Made by a program: the position numbers and the translations under genes. DNA of 64,000 nt, from the NCBI GenBank assembly GCA_022393335.1, contig JAJEKB010021974.1, positions 1-64,000 of the forward strand, read 5' to 3'. Source of the DNA: Macrotrachela quadricornifera. Lineage: Eukaryota > Rotifera > Eurotatoria > Philodinida > Philodinidae. Position 1 is the first letter of the stretch, and every line of letters begins with the position of its first letter. Below, piece by piece: positions 50,321-62,029 of this stretch. The notes beneath the pieces were generated by a model. That model did not search any database. It was not told the DNA's origin and was given only the letters and a program-made list of their open reading frames with translations.

Positions 50321-51168
50321 TCACGTGACTAACTGATCGTTCGTAATTTCCGAATAATTTCCTATTGACTGAAGCCAATCATAATTTAGAATATATTCAA
50401 GAATATTTTCCGAATAATTTCTTCGATGAATTTCAAATTGTTCAAGATTTGGTACACACGCTAAAAAATCACTTATTATATTATCATCATTAAACCACTC
50501 AAATTCTTGGAGTTCAATTATCATTTGTCTAAGATTTTGATGTATATAAATCTTATTTGATATTTCATTTTATGAATGCATTGAAAATTTAAGATAATAT
50601 ACATTTGGACATGATAAAAGAATTGTTTTATAAACAAATATATCAACAAATTCACTTTTTAAAATACGTATCGATGGTGATTGTGTAAAATTTGGAATTT
50701 TCATTAATGTATGTTTTTCACAAAAAAATTCATATGATTTTAAACTATAAAAAATAATTGAAAATATTCTTTTATGTAAAAGTAGAATTTCATACATATT
50801 ATATGTATATAAAAAACTGAAAGATGTTCTAAATAAGGCATTATATCATCTATCAATTGTTCTAATAATTTTGGTTATGAATTATTTAATTTTAAACAAT
50901 GTTTATTATGAATTAAATATTGAAGATTAATATTTATCCATCGATCAATAATTAATGTATAAACATATAATGGAAATATTTCATTATTTATTTTAATTAT
51001 ATTTGTTGAATCAATATGATATAATAGTTGAAGATGTTGAAATGTTTTAATCAATTGATTTAATCGATATTTGAGATTATAAAATATTCAAAATAAATCT
51101 CAAGCATGAAAATATTTGAATATATTAGTAAGTAATTCATTAGGCAGATCTTCTAATCGAGATTTCAT
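50321..51168 (-). pseudogene. Decayed F-box protein gene (copy A)
   Basis: From ATG 51168 the frame reads MKSRLEDLPNELLTNIFKYF, a clear F-box start (LPNELL-NIF-YF), then HA-stop-DLF-stop-IFYNLKYRLNQL. The two in-frame TGA codons are at 51102-51100 and 51090-51088. A further TAA lies at 50877-50875. Beyond it the downstream part continues in shifted frames with blocks typical of rotifer F-box-type proteins: YTLIIDRWININLQYLIHNK, SCPNVYYLKFSMHS, and FLACVPNLEQFEIHRRNYSE...YILNYDWL. An intact member would bind SKP1 through the F-box and present substrates to a cullin-1 ubiquitin ligase. Multiple stops and frame changes make this copy non-functional. Confidence 0.7.
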
Positions 51169-51220
51169 TTTATTGATTATCTGAAATAATAAACTACAAA
51201 AAAATTTTTTTTTTGTCAAA

Positions 51221-51950
51221 TTATTCATAAATTTTAAGTCGAGATTGATAATGATTATTATGATTATTTAAAAATTTTTCTTCTATTTGACATAAAATAT
51301 TTTTAATATTTGGTTTAATAAATATATGTGACCGAATTATTTTAAAATAAAAATAAAAACGATTTATTGATAATAAATATAAATTTATTTTTGATGATAA
51401 CCAATCATAATTAAGAAGAAATTCTGTTATTTTTAATATAAATATCGAACGATAGATTTTTAATTTTTCTAAATTAGGTACACAAGATAAGTATATATCA
51501 AATACATCATCATTTCCTGGGGAAATAACATCAGCAACATTAATAACTAATTGTTCAAGATTTAAATATTTTTCAATATCTGATTTAGATGTATCGGAAC
51601 TAAAAATTGATAATTTAAAATAAATTAAATTTGGACAAGCTGTTAATATTGATTTATAAACTAATGATGTTATACATAAAACTTTTAAAACATGTAATGA
51701 TGTCCATTGATCAGCTGTTGTCAATGGATCTATATTTGAAAATAAAATTTATTATTCAAAAACAAATAAAAGAATATTCAATACTTAAGTGTGATATTGA
51801 TAATTGTTTTAAATATGGTAATATATTTGAATTTAATTATATTAATACACAATTTAATGGACATTCTAATTTAAGATGATGTATATTTAAAAATTGTTTT
51901 AAATTAAGATTAATTGCACGAGCAACAATAAGTGTATAAACATAACACTG
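51221..51950 (-). pseudogene. N-terminally truncated F-box-family copy B
   Basis: The second, related copy lies directly upstream on the same strand. The main frame (51733-51221) reads LTTADQWTSLHVLKVLCIT, ILTACPNLIYFKLSIF, YLSCVPNLEKLKIYRS and FLLNYDWLSSKINLY, matching the C-terminal half of copy A (CPN-YYLKFS, LACVPNLEQFEIHR, ILNYDWLQS). Upstream, after an acceptor-like CAAATATAG, are remnants VYTLIVARAINLNLKQFL and HHLKLECPL with an in-frame TAA. No F-box is visible, so the gene is truncated or decayed at its 5' end. The C-terminal part alone is intact over about 165 codons. Tandem arrangement with copy A indicates local duplication. Confidence 0.6.
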
Positions 51951-54900
51951 TCGACAGTGATAAAGTGATTTTACATTCGAAAAAATTAAAATATTTCAGT
52001 TGTTAAATAAATTGTAATTTTTCATAATAAACCTATCGACTTTTTAATTATGAATATTCTAATTTTATTCACTGAAAACTCATCCTTAAAATACACTTAT
52101 GTAGTGATATGAATATTTATTCTGATTTAAATGGAAAAGAGAATATATCAATGAATATCTTGGATAAAAAAAAGAATAACCGAAATAAAAAGATATTTTA
52201 GATCTAATCAATTAATCTAAATGTTATTTTAATAGTTTAATTTTACAAAAATCATTATTTTTTCTCCTTAAATATTTTACTTATTATCAACTAAATATCA
52301 CAATCAAAGTTAAATTTTTTTTTCTTCATTTATTGTGTATGTCCTGTATGAATAGTTCTATAAATACAGATACATACATACATGTGCATTGAAAAGAGAA
52401 GGAGAGAGAGAAAAAAAAGATTTTATATGATTCTTGGTGGAGAATCATTTCTTAAAAAAAATTTGATGAGAATTTAAGCATACATATCTGCAAAAATTTC
52501 ACCATACTTTCAGCTTTTGATGTTCTTTTTAACGATGTAGTTTTGCTCAACTTTGCGCTAGATAAAAAATTTCGATCCATTTGATATATGTAAGATAAAT
52601 GATATGCTTAATCGATATTTGAATGTAAACCATTTGATCAAAACTATCATGCGACTTATTTAGGGCTTGAAAGGAGTGAAGCGTATCACTTTTGTAAGTA
52701 TCCGCATACATTTACTATATTTATTTAGCATCAGTTATTTTGGCTTATATTGAAATATAATTACCTTACCTTGGATTTTATAGACAAGGAAGTCTATGTA
52801 ACATTTACTATATAGTGCAGTTCGACACGATCTTTGTTATTGAATTATTTCTGAGTTGAATATTATAAAAAGAGGACAATTTAATTATTTAGAAATGAAA
52901 CGAAATAGATAGATTTTTAAATAAGAATTTCATAGATTTTACGAGATTAAAGATAAAAATATTGTCGCATATTCTAAATAACATCCTACACTGTAATTTA
53001 GGAAGATTGATTAGGCCAGAACAAGAAAGATCGCGCTGTTTATTTTCTATTTTACCTAATCATGACAATGGGACTAGGTAAGTTATAAAGCAAAACTCTC
53101 ATTCAGTCTTTATTTTCATTTCTAATTCAGTTTCTTCTACATAGTATGATGCTAATGGTATCACATAATAAGAACTATTTCGTCAGATTTTTGGATTATA
53201 ACTAATGACATAGATGAAGTTGTGATGTTCAATTAAACAGATAAATTTATTTAATTCCATGCTTTTCATGATGAAAAGATTTGGTAGGCGTGCAAGTGAC
53301 AATATTAACATAAAAGACACGTGATCAATAAGATTTTTTTCTTTAGTTATTGATAACAGTAGACCCCTTCTATATATATGTGTGTATCATGTGGTCTTAT
53401 CGCGTTATTGAAGTGTTTTGAGCGTCAGTGATTTTTATTATAAAGTTGTATATATCATACAACTATTAAACATGAATAAATTATATTTATAAGTATTTTT
53501 TAGTATGATGATTATTGTACAATTAATATAAGCGCTCGTTCAACATTCCAGTTCTATATCAAATTTTGTAGCGAGTTTGAGTAAGCACTAAATAAAAAAT
53601 TTGTACTAAGATCAAAAGAAATGAGAAAATCTGTATTCTTTAAAAAATTAAGTGTAAAGAAAATATTTATCTTTATCTTTATTTCATGAAGTCAATATAA
53701 AGTAATAGCCTATTCTTCAGGGAACTTTTAAATTTTACTAGATTTTGACTTTTCCTGAAGTATAGTGATATCTCAATTGAATAATTATTTATAATAATGA
53801 TGAACCTCTAGTACACACTTTTTCTTTGAATTAGCTAATAGTAAATGTAAACCAATATGATTAATATCAATAGATTTTGATAATTAACTCCATATTTCTT
53901 TGATTTTCACCCGCATCCAACTGCAACATCAACGTCTTTTCTTCTAAAAGCACCTTTATCAGTCCGTGTTATAAATCCAACATCTGGTGTAAATATAAAG
54001 AATTTGTTCTAATAACTTTTATTATTATTTTTTTTTTCATTCAGACAAATATAGTTGGATCGATTCGTTCATTCACCATACCAAAAAAAACCGTTCAATT
54101 CACGTGAAAAAATTATATATAAAGATTGAACTAAAAAAAAATTTTCTTTTCTCTACTTCTCTTTCTTTTCTGTTTGTTAACTCGCACTGTTAAGATCGAA
54201 TGATCACAATCTTTTTTATAAAATAAAAAAAAAATTAAATATTATTTTTTACCAACCAAAGGCTGTTTTAATAACGTTTTCACCAAATTTCAGTTATAAT
54301 AACGGAAATTAATTAGAATTAAAAATAAATTTTTTTAAAAATTTCTGTTAAGTATAATTGATTTCTTATCCATTAATAATATATTATAGACACTTCATCT
54401 TAAAGCGATTTTAAATTAGTTTTTGCTTAATTTAGACGTGGCGTCATTTTGTTTTATGAAAATTCTTTTATTCATGAAAATAAACTCATATATTTCTTAT
54501 TATCCTGTTAAAATATATTGTTTTATATATTCATATGTCAAACGACTCATAAAAATTCTAAGTAAAGATATTGATTGGGATTTGTATTAGAAGTTCCGAA
54601 AATTTTCTCCAAAATTCGATTTAGTTATATAAGAGAATATATGATGATAATTATTTTATACAATCAGTTCATAAAACATAGTCTACGAGTGTGTAGTAGT
54701 TTGGTTACAGATCTCAATAATAATAAAAAAATGTTAGCAACTGACGCTCTCTTCCAAATTCGTCTTCCTTCTGAAGGATTTATGCAATATGGTATGATGG
54801 CATTTTTGTGCATGTACGTGAAAATGCATGTAGCTTATCTTCACCTTATCATTTTATCTCTCCGTTTTTTTATTGATCATCGAATATACCAATCCTATTC

Positions 54901-55072
54901 TACCAGATTTACAGACACAACAAACAAAGAAATCATCTCAATCTAATGATTCACTCAATAAAAAAAAGTAAAGATGATCATGAATTAATCGAAATCTTCG
55001 CATTCACGAGTATCTTTTGAAAGACGAAAAGAAAAGAAAAAAGAAAAAGAATAGAAGACAAGAAAAAAAAGT
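51951..55072. other. Gene desert of about 3.1 kb
   Basis: AT-rich sequence with a short ATAC/ATACA run near 52370-52385 and no complete gene. A 123-codon frame at 54575-54946 begins with a non-ATG codon and has no family resemblance. One possible orphan exon on the minus strand (about 54000-53910, ending FRRKDVDVAVGCG-stop) is noted as a finding. Confidence 0.4.
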
Positions 55073-56230
55073 TTATTGTTGAGGTGGTGGTGGTGGTAGA
55101 CCGAGGTGGTGGTGGATGTTGTTGAGTAGTTGTTGTTGGTGGTGGATTTGTTGTTGTTGGTACTGAAGATGGTGGAGGATGGTGTCGAGTTGTTGTTGGA
55201 TTTGGGGGAGGGTGGTGTTGACGGAGGAAGCATTGGTGGGATTCTGAAATAAAAAAAAAAGATTATTTTCAAAAAGAAGAGAGAATATCAAAATCATTAT
55301 CAGAAGTCGCTACCGACGTTATGTCCAAACTCTCCCTATTATCATCGATCTTTTTTTCTGCTAATACTCACGTCAACCAAATAATTTAATGACTCATACG
55401 CCTTTTGACACATTTGAAAATTTATCTTCTTTTGTTCACGAGAAAAAAATTTGAGAAAAGTGTTGTCTCTATCGATTTCTGTTCTTTTATATCCTTCTCA
55501 ACGTGCCCGTTGTCAAGACGATCATTGTAAAAGAGGAAGAAAAACAGAAAAAAAATTGTCAAAAGAGAAAACAGTTGTTTTTATTAAAACACATTCCTCA
55601 TTTTACGAAATTTTCATCGATATTAATTGAGTCATCTTTATCGATGGATAAGAGAACGAAGAAAAATGTTTTCGTCGGTGGTGATCGATTACTTTCTAGT
55701 TTATCTTTTCTTCCTATTTTATCTGTCTCTCTGTCCCTCGATATGCTAGATTTTTCTCTTTTCTTTCGATTAATCATTTCTCGACTGACTGAAGAGGTGA
55801 TGTGCATTTGAATTAATAAAAAAAAACATCTCGTAGGAATGGAAACTATAAATCAGTACCGTGTAATGGTGCTTTTATCATTACAAAAGAAAAAATTAAT
55901 ATAAAACGTATATGCAACTCACGGGATTGGTGATGTTGGGACGGAGGCTGTTGGGACGGGTGGAAGCTAAAATAAAAACATAAATAGATGATCAAAAAGC
56001 ATAGTGGGTTACTTACCGGGTTGTTGTACCGCCGGAACCTGCACCGATGGTGTTGGTGCCTAAATAGAAATAGAGATAAAAAAAATATATTTATAAAATT
56101 CATCTCAGAAAGAATAACTTACCGGTTCCGGACGGGGGAGTAAGAGAGGGGGAAGGTGACCATAAGCGGACGGGAGTTGACGAGGATCTGGTGGAAGGTA
56201 GGGAGGAGAATCGTCGTTGTTGTTAGACAT
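55073..56230 (-). CDS. Small proline-, glutamine- and histidine-rich protein, 121 aa, 4 exons
   Basis: Exons 56230-56123, 56059-56017, 55966-55923 and 55243-55073 join in phase, giving 122 codons with stop. All junctions are GT...AG; the last intron is 679 bp. The N-terminus (MSNNNDDSPPYLPPDPRQLP) and middle (PPLLLPRPEP, VQVPAVQQPG) are proline-rich. The last exon begins NPTNASSVNTTLPQIQQQLD and continues as Q/H-rich heptad-like sequence that may form a short coiled coil, closing with LGLPPPPPQQ. There is no signal peptide and no known domain. Codons are markedly richer in C than in neighbouring genes because of CCN, CAN and AAC runs. It could be a disordered adaptor or simply a fast-evolving orphan. 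The function is not known. Confidence 0.7.
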
Positions 56231-58436
56231 CTAAAACAAAAGTAAATATGTGTATATGTATAACTATACATATAATTTAATATGGATCAATGTTCTATCT
56301 AGAACATTGGCTATCTTAGTTCACTGATATCACTCTATTTATATGGTTGTTTTTCTTTTCGTTCTTTTTATGAAATGAGAGAACATGTAAGAAATGAAAT
56401 AATTATTGAATAGTCAGTAGGACATTTCTCGTTCTGTGGTGATGGATAATCTGGACGAAATTAGTAAAAAGATAAGGCAGCCGGTGAAGAAAACTATCTT
56501 CTTATTGAATGAATAGTGATACCAATGTACATGAATGATACAAATGATTTTCAGCAGAGACTTATATATTTATTAACAAAAAAAAATGACATTAATTTCT
56601 ATTGTTGATAATGGAATTAATCCCTTTACTACAACAACATTCATTAATCGAAAACTAAAATCTAAAAAAATTTTAATCAAAAATAAAACATCTTCATCTC
56701 TTTTCATTCACCCAGAAAAGTCAAATATAATTTCATTTTCATCAAAATCAATAAATAATAATCAAAGAAAAGATCTATCAAACAACTTCGTTTTAGTTTT
56801 AGTTAGAAGTCAATCAAAATGATTTCCTAACGCCTGATAAATTTCCTTTCAGTCATCTAAGGCAATCGTCATGTAAATTTCAACTATTTTTCTTGAGATA
56901 CATGATTTACCATATTGTCTAGACGTAATGGTATTGATTTAGATCGTCTTCGTTCATGTTATAGATTAACAATGACTGACTTAATTGATCAATATTTGAT
57001 TCATAAAACATTGGACAAATTTCAACAATTTTTAGTTGAAATAGTGCAATGTACTCAATTGTTTACTGATGAGATTTTTCAATTGATGAATAATTCAACA
57101 TTATATAATTTACACATTGGAAGAAAAACATGGACAACAACACTCAAACAATATTTGTAATAATTATTCGACAAATTTTAGCCATTTTCGATGTTCATTT
57201 CAACTAATGAATTAATATGTTTTGACACATCTGAATAGAAACTGAGAAGTCATAGACAGTTGCAGATTGCTCTAATAATTAAATGAGAGATGGATCAATT
57301 ATTACCGAACTGTGCAATGTTTGACAAATATAATTGTGATGAACTTTATGTTTATACAGAGAATATTTTACATACATATTTCTTAATGTTCATTTAAAAG
57401 GAAAGAAAAAGAAGATGAGTATTTTCTAAATAACTTTGATACAAACAAGATGTAGAACTGTGATATTCAGTGTTGGAGAAAGGAGATAAAGACATAGAAA
57501 ATTGTATATTACAGGTTTTCAATTGTCTTTTTTAAGAATAAACCGATACTGTGAGATGTTTACAATGAATTTTAAATTATCAGGCATACATTGAAATTGT
57601 CAATCGAAGATCTAAAATCTGCTAAAGGCTCAAATGTTTATGTAATTGTTCAAAAATAATATGTATTGTAGTCAAACCTCTAAGATGATTTTCTACCAAT
57701 TTTATGAAAATAAATCCCTTTTTGATTTTTGATTTTTTAATCGAAAACTATTTTCTGACAGTTATTAGATTAAATAAAATGTTCTCAAAAGTGATACAAA
57801 AAAAACCTATAATATACGATTCGACATGTCTTTATCATGTTCATATCAAAGTGATTCAGAAGATATCCATCCACGTTTCTATTTTTTGAAGTAGACATTA
57901 CGCCAAAATTATTGCTTTTCTGATAGTTGTTTAAATAATTCAGTAAGCATAAGTTTAAGATACAAGACTTATGGCTTAAAATGTTTTGTTTCGAACAGTG
58001 CATAATGTACACGTAAATGGTAGCTAATGCGCTTGAGTTTTCTTTAACTATCCATATGTTTCTGTTGAGATTTTTTTGTTCTTCATAATCTTCTAGAGGA
58101 ATCATCTTTTATTAGATTCTGAAATTAATTCATTAACTTATTTTGCCATCACTATATTTTGTAAATGTATTTTATTCACGTAATTGATATAATCAAGTCG
58201 TTTTATCCGATAGAAGGTTGAAAACAAGAACAACAAACAATTAGAAATACTTTTGCAAACTATAAATCGAATAGAAAATTATTTAATCTAATAAACATTT
58301 TAAATTCTTATTTTTGAACAAAAAACAATATTTTTAAAATTTTTTACAAAGTAAATCTTTTCTTTTTTCTGTTATTAATGAAACGTATAAAACAAAAAAA
58401 AGTAACTGCATATAATAAAACAAAAATTATTTTTTA
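56231..58436. other. Gene-poor interval
   Basis: About 2.2 kb. A frame from ATG 56586 to 56822 (78 codons, S/N/K-rich) and another at 56915-57160 (RNGIDLDRLRSCYRLTMTDLIDQYL...) lie in tandem on the plus strand and could be two exons of an unknown gene, but I could not find a junction that joins them in phase. No repeat or RNA gene is seen. Confidence 0.3.
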
Positions 58437-59490
58437 CTATTTCATCATCTCTTTAGTAAGTTTATCAATTGTTTCTTGGTCTAAATGATGTACACCAGAT
58501 AAATGTCTTCGAATACTTTTTCGAGTTACTTCTTGTATAAAACATGGTATATTTATAATATTATATTTTGTTGTTGAAAGTGGACATTTTACTTTATGAA
58601 ATGGATCATATAATGTTAATGGTGTATCATTAATAGATGAAAATAATTTTGTTTGATATGGATTTTGATGATGAATAATAGTATTTAAAAGACGTATAGA
58701 TATTTCATTTTTAAAACCATGTTTTGAACGAAAATGTTGATAAAGAGAAATTTTTTTATTTGAATGTTTTGTTGGTGAACATAATTGATGTTGATGATAT
58801 GATTGAATTAAACCATATGCACCATCAAATATTAATGGACATTTACCAGAATATGAACGATAAGTTATAGAATGTTCAAGTTTTTTTTAAATCTATTTTG
58901 ATTAAAATAAATAAAAAAAAAATTTTTTTTGAATTTTATATTACTTAACATACTCTTTTCTTTTTTTTAGTGTTATAATCCAAATCATCATCTTTATTTG
59001 TATGTTCAATATAATCACTTTCTAAAAAATAATCCTATAAAATTATATTGAATTTAAATAAAATTTTACCATCATCACTTGATGATTCTGTTATTTTAAT
59101 ATTAAAATCTAAATAGAAAATTAATAATAATGAAATAATAGTTTTTATTAAATGATTACTTTCGCTATTTTTCCATTGTGTTATTTCATTCCACCATTCA
59201 ATTTCTTTTTTTACATCTAAATTAAAAATAATTAAAAAACTGAAAATAGAAAAATTCTTACATTTCCAATTCAATTATTTCTTTATTTTCATTTGAATCT
59301 AAATAAAAGAAACACATTTTTTGTTTTTTTCGTTTTATTAACATTACCAATTGTTTCATTTAATATTTTTTCCTTTAATTGAATTGAATTATTATCAAAA
59401 TTTTTTTCTAATATATTATGTTCATTTTGATTTGTACATTCTTTTAAAAGATCAAGAAAATTTTCTTGTTTATCAAAATCTGAATCTAAA
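58437..59490 (-). CDS. Zinc-finger-like protein, several exons, possibly broken
   Basis: The last coding block (about 58879-58437) shows two similar degenerate Cys/His units. The first is KCPLIFDGAYG...LCSP...LYQHFRSKHG; the second is KCPLSTTKYN...IPCF...IRRHLSGVHH. Both carry C-x(n)-C-x(n)-H-x(4)-H spacing like atypical zinc fingers. Upstream small exons include LDSDFDKQENFLDLLKECTN, DSNENKEIIELE, DVKKEIEWWNEITQWKNSE, FNIKITESSSDD and ESDYIEHTNKDDDLDY followed by a lysine-rich KKKKR that could be a nuclear signal. Introns are short and GT...AG. The junction into the last block does not keep frame: after the acceptor at about 58893 an A8 run puts a TAA before it, and one extra A would restore it. 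The gene is either mutated or carries a sequence error. The 5' exon is not resolved. The function is unknown; nucleic-acid binding is a guess. Confidence 0.45.
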
Positions 59491-60677
59491 CTAACAGCTA
59501 AATAACTAATTTATATTTTTAATTATTATATTCAATTATAAATAATTGAAGATAAATCATCCATTTATTCTTGTTCATCGACTAATTTGCTTGTTTGATG
59601 AGAAAGCCAATGTCTGTAACATAACATATGTCGACAATATTTTTTACAAAGAAAAACAAGTATTGGTGGAGAGCCCAAAACAGGGAAACATGTTGGTTGT
59701 GTAGAATATCTTCTACCAGAAAACATAATATAAACAAAATGTCACGTGTTCTCTCTTGAACTATATATACATACATATACCAAAATCGATAACAGACGAA
59801 AGAAAGAAAAGAAAAAAGAAAATGTTTATGTAAGAATGTATTCGAATGATAAGAAATTTGAAAATCTACATCGAATGTGTTGATGGTAAGAAGATAAAAC
59901 AATTTAAAATTTAACAAATGAAATAATTGTTTGTGAAATTCTGTAATTTTAAGGGCAACTCTCCTTTCAAAAAAAGTAAATTTTTGAAATTCAGATAAAT
60001 GGATAGAAAAATAGTCGATCTTTCAGAAATGATTTATGCAATACTTCTTCTTTTGACTAAAAACTTTGACAATTTTCGTTAACCATCTCTTGAAAATTAT
60101 GCTTATTTTTCGTTTTTTACCATAGTCTTTTTTAAAATTAAACTATGTTTTTTATTATATATACAGACATAGACACTTATTTTTGGCGCTTTTTTTAAGT
60201 CATTGAATCTGTCAACCTCTTCATCTGCAAAAAGAAGAACTCTATGATGTTCTGTATCTTGACATGCTTTATTAAACATATTGAAAGACATTGAATCAAA
60301 AAAAAAATCTTGGAAATGAAATGCGCTATTTTTGACCCTTGTTTAGTTTGATATTTCTATCAAACGTCATAGTATCGAGCTGAAAATTTTATCATGACAT
60401 CCTCACTTCAGCTCGAACCAGTAGATGATCCAATGACCGCGACTCCCATAGATCAAGAACCATCCCTTCACTGTCTTTCTGGATCCACCAGTGACTCCAA
60501 AAAATGATCGACTAGCTGATTGTCTTTTAATCAAACATATTATTTGCACTTCTTCATATTCAAAAATAAATTTTTATTAAATAATTCTCTTTTCATGCTT
60601 GATTATATTCAAAACAAGAGAAAATAAAAACAAGAAGTCAATAAAATTTTTCACTGCACTTCTTTTTATTTTTAGTT
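59491..60677. other. Intergenic, no gene recognised
   Basis: About 1.2 kb. Minus-strand frames at 59582-59917 and 60103-60291 (the latter from an ATG) match nothing known and are unspliced. No repeats were identified. Confidence 0.35.
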
Positions 60678-61024
60678 TTATACCATAATAACTCGTTCTT
60701 CAAGTAAATTTATTCCATCATCATCATCATCATCATCATCAGTTAAGCTTAATTCTTGTCCTGTACTTCTTGTTGGTTGTGATTGATGAATAAATTCTGT
60801 TAATGTTCTTTCAGTACATTTAGCTATAAAACGTGTTAATGGTCGAACATCACCATCATTAGCTTGATCTAAATATGAATAATATGCTAAACGTTCAGAT
60901 TTTTTAATAATTACAGGTGAAAACCAGATCTCATTAAAATTAAATTCATTAATAAACGTCCTGTACGTCCATTTCCATCAGTAAATGGATGTATATAAAC
61001 AAATTTATAATGGCAACAAATTAA
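60678..61024 (-). pseudogene. FICD: 3' fragment of a FICD-type Fic (AMPylation) gene
   Basis: The fragment starts at [20 protein letters not shown], which contains the Fic active-site motif HPFxDGNGRxxR with its catalytic His. After MNLILMRSG a single-base loss in a T run (about 60916-60922) shifts the frame. The other frame then continues [40 protein letters not shown] and an acidic Asp run coded by a TCA/GAT microsatellite, ending at the stop 60680-60678. This layout matches the C-terminal part of metazoan FICD, the ER enzyme that AMPylates and de-AMPylates BiP. The N-terminal membrane anchor, TPR repeats and inhibitory helix are absent: coding homology ends where a long inverted-repeat element begins. 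Truncation plus frameshift mark it as a pseudogene. Confidence 0.8.
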
Positions 61025-61875
61025 ATGATCAGTATTTTTTTGCGAACGGTCAGTTTGATTTATTGATCAGTAGAAGGTTTATTTTTGATCAGCAGAAAAT
61101 TCATTTTTGATCAGTATAAATTGATTTCTGATCAGTATAAAATTTAGTGCTGAACAATTATTATATCTGCTTGTTAAATTAATAATTTAAATGTGTATCT
61201 CTCTAGGTATCATTGCAAAGAAGGTTAAGTTCAGTGTCTCTGAAAATTCTAATCCCAGAGTCGAATTTATGGAATCTCTTGCAACTGTCAGAAGCAGCAA
61301 AATTGTTAAATTAGGAGACAGACACTAAGATTCTTAAACCTATGTGGAGAAATCGTGATTTTTTTGTAATGTAGATCAAAAACGTCCGAATAGGTGTGTA
61401 AACTAGATGTGTGATAGTTCAACAGCTCTAGAACTGGTTCTTTTTTCAAGAACTGGGTGGAGGGACCAGTTCAGGTCCCTAATCGGGAACTGTCATACGT
61501 CTAGTGTAAACTGGCTATGTCGCTGGCAAAATATATGGCGTTTTTAGCCTTAACAACTCAATAGTGAAAAATATCTCAAAATATATTTAAAAATCTAGGA
61601 TTTATCTAATAATTTAGTGGTTCAGTCGCTACAGTTGCAAAAGACTTCATAAATTCGACTCTGGAATTAGAATTTTCAGAGACACTGAACTTAACCTTCT
61701 TTGTAATGATACCTAGAGAGATACACATTTAAATTATTAATTTAACAAGCAGATATAATAATTGTTCAGCACTATATTTTATACTGATCAAAAATAAACT
61801 TTGTAATGATCAATAAATCAAACTGACCGTTCACAAAAAGTACTGATCATTCACTATATAATACTGACCATTTAA
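61025..61875. mobile_element. Long-arm foldback element with iterated TGATCAG motifs
   Basis: The left arm (about 61025-61290) and right arm (about 61625-61852) are near-perfect inverted repeats over about 230-260 bp; paired blocks include GCGAACGGTCAGTTTG, TATATCTGCTTGTTAAATTA, CTCTCTAGGTATCATT and AAGGTTAAGTTCAGTGTCTC. The outer part of the left arm carries five TGATCAG repeats about 20-30 bp apart. The unique centre (about 330 bp) has no open frame. It lies directly against the truncated FICD fragment. The right side has an extra diverged partial repeat to 61875. Confidence 0.85.
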
Positions 61876-62029
61876 ATACAAGCCTATTTATAATGTATTT
61901 ATGAAAGAAAGCAATAATACGCACGGTGGAGTTGTTCTTGCAATCCATAAAAGATTGAAAGCTATATACCTATTGACGTAGATCAACCGAATATTATTGT
62001 GTTAACTGTTATTATTAGTAATAAAACTA

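Noticed and set aside
54575..54946. 123-codon plus-strand frame
   Set aside because: Begins at a non-ATG codon; the composition and order match no protein family; no neighbouring exons in phase.
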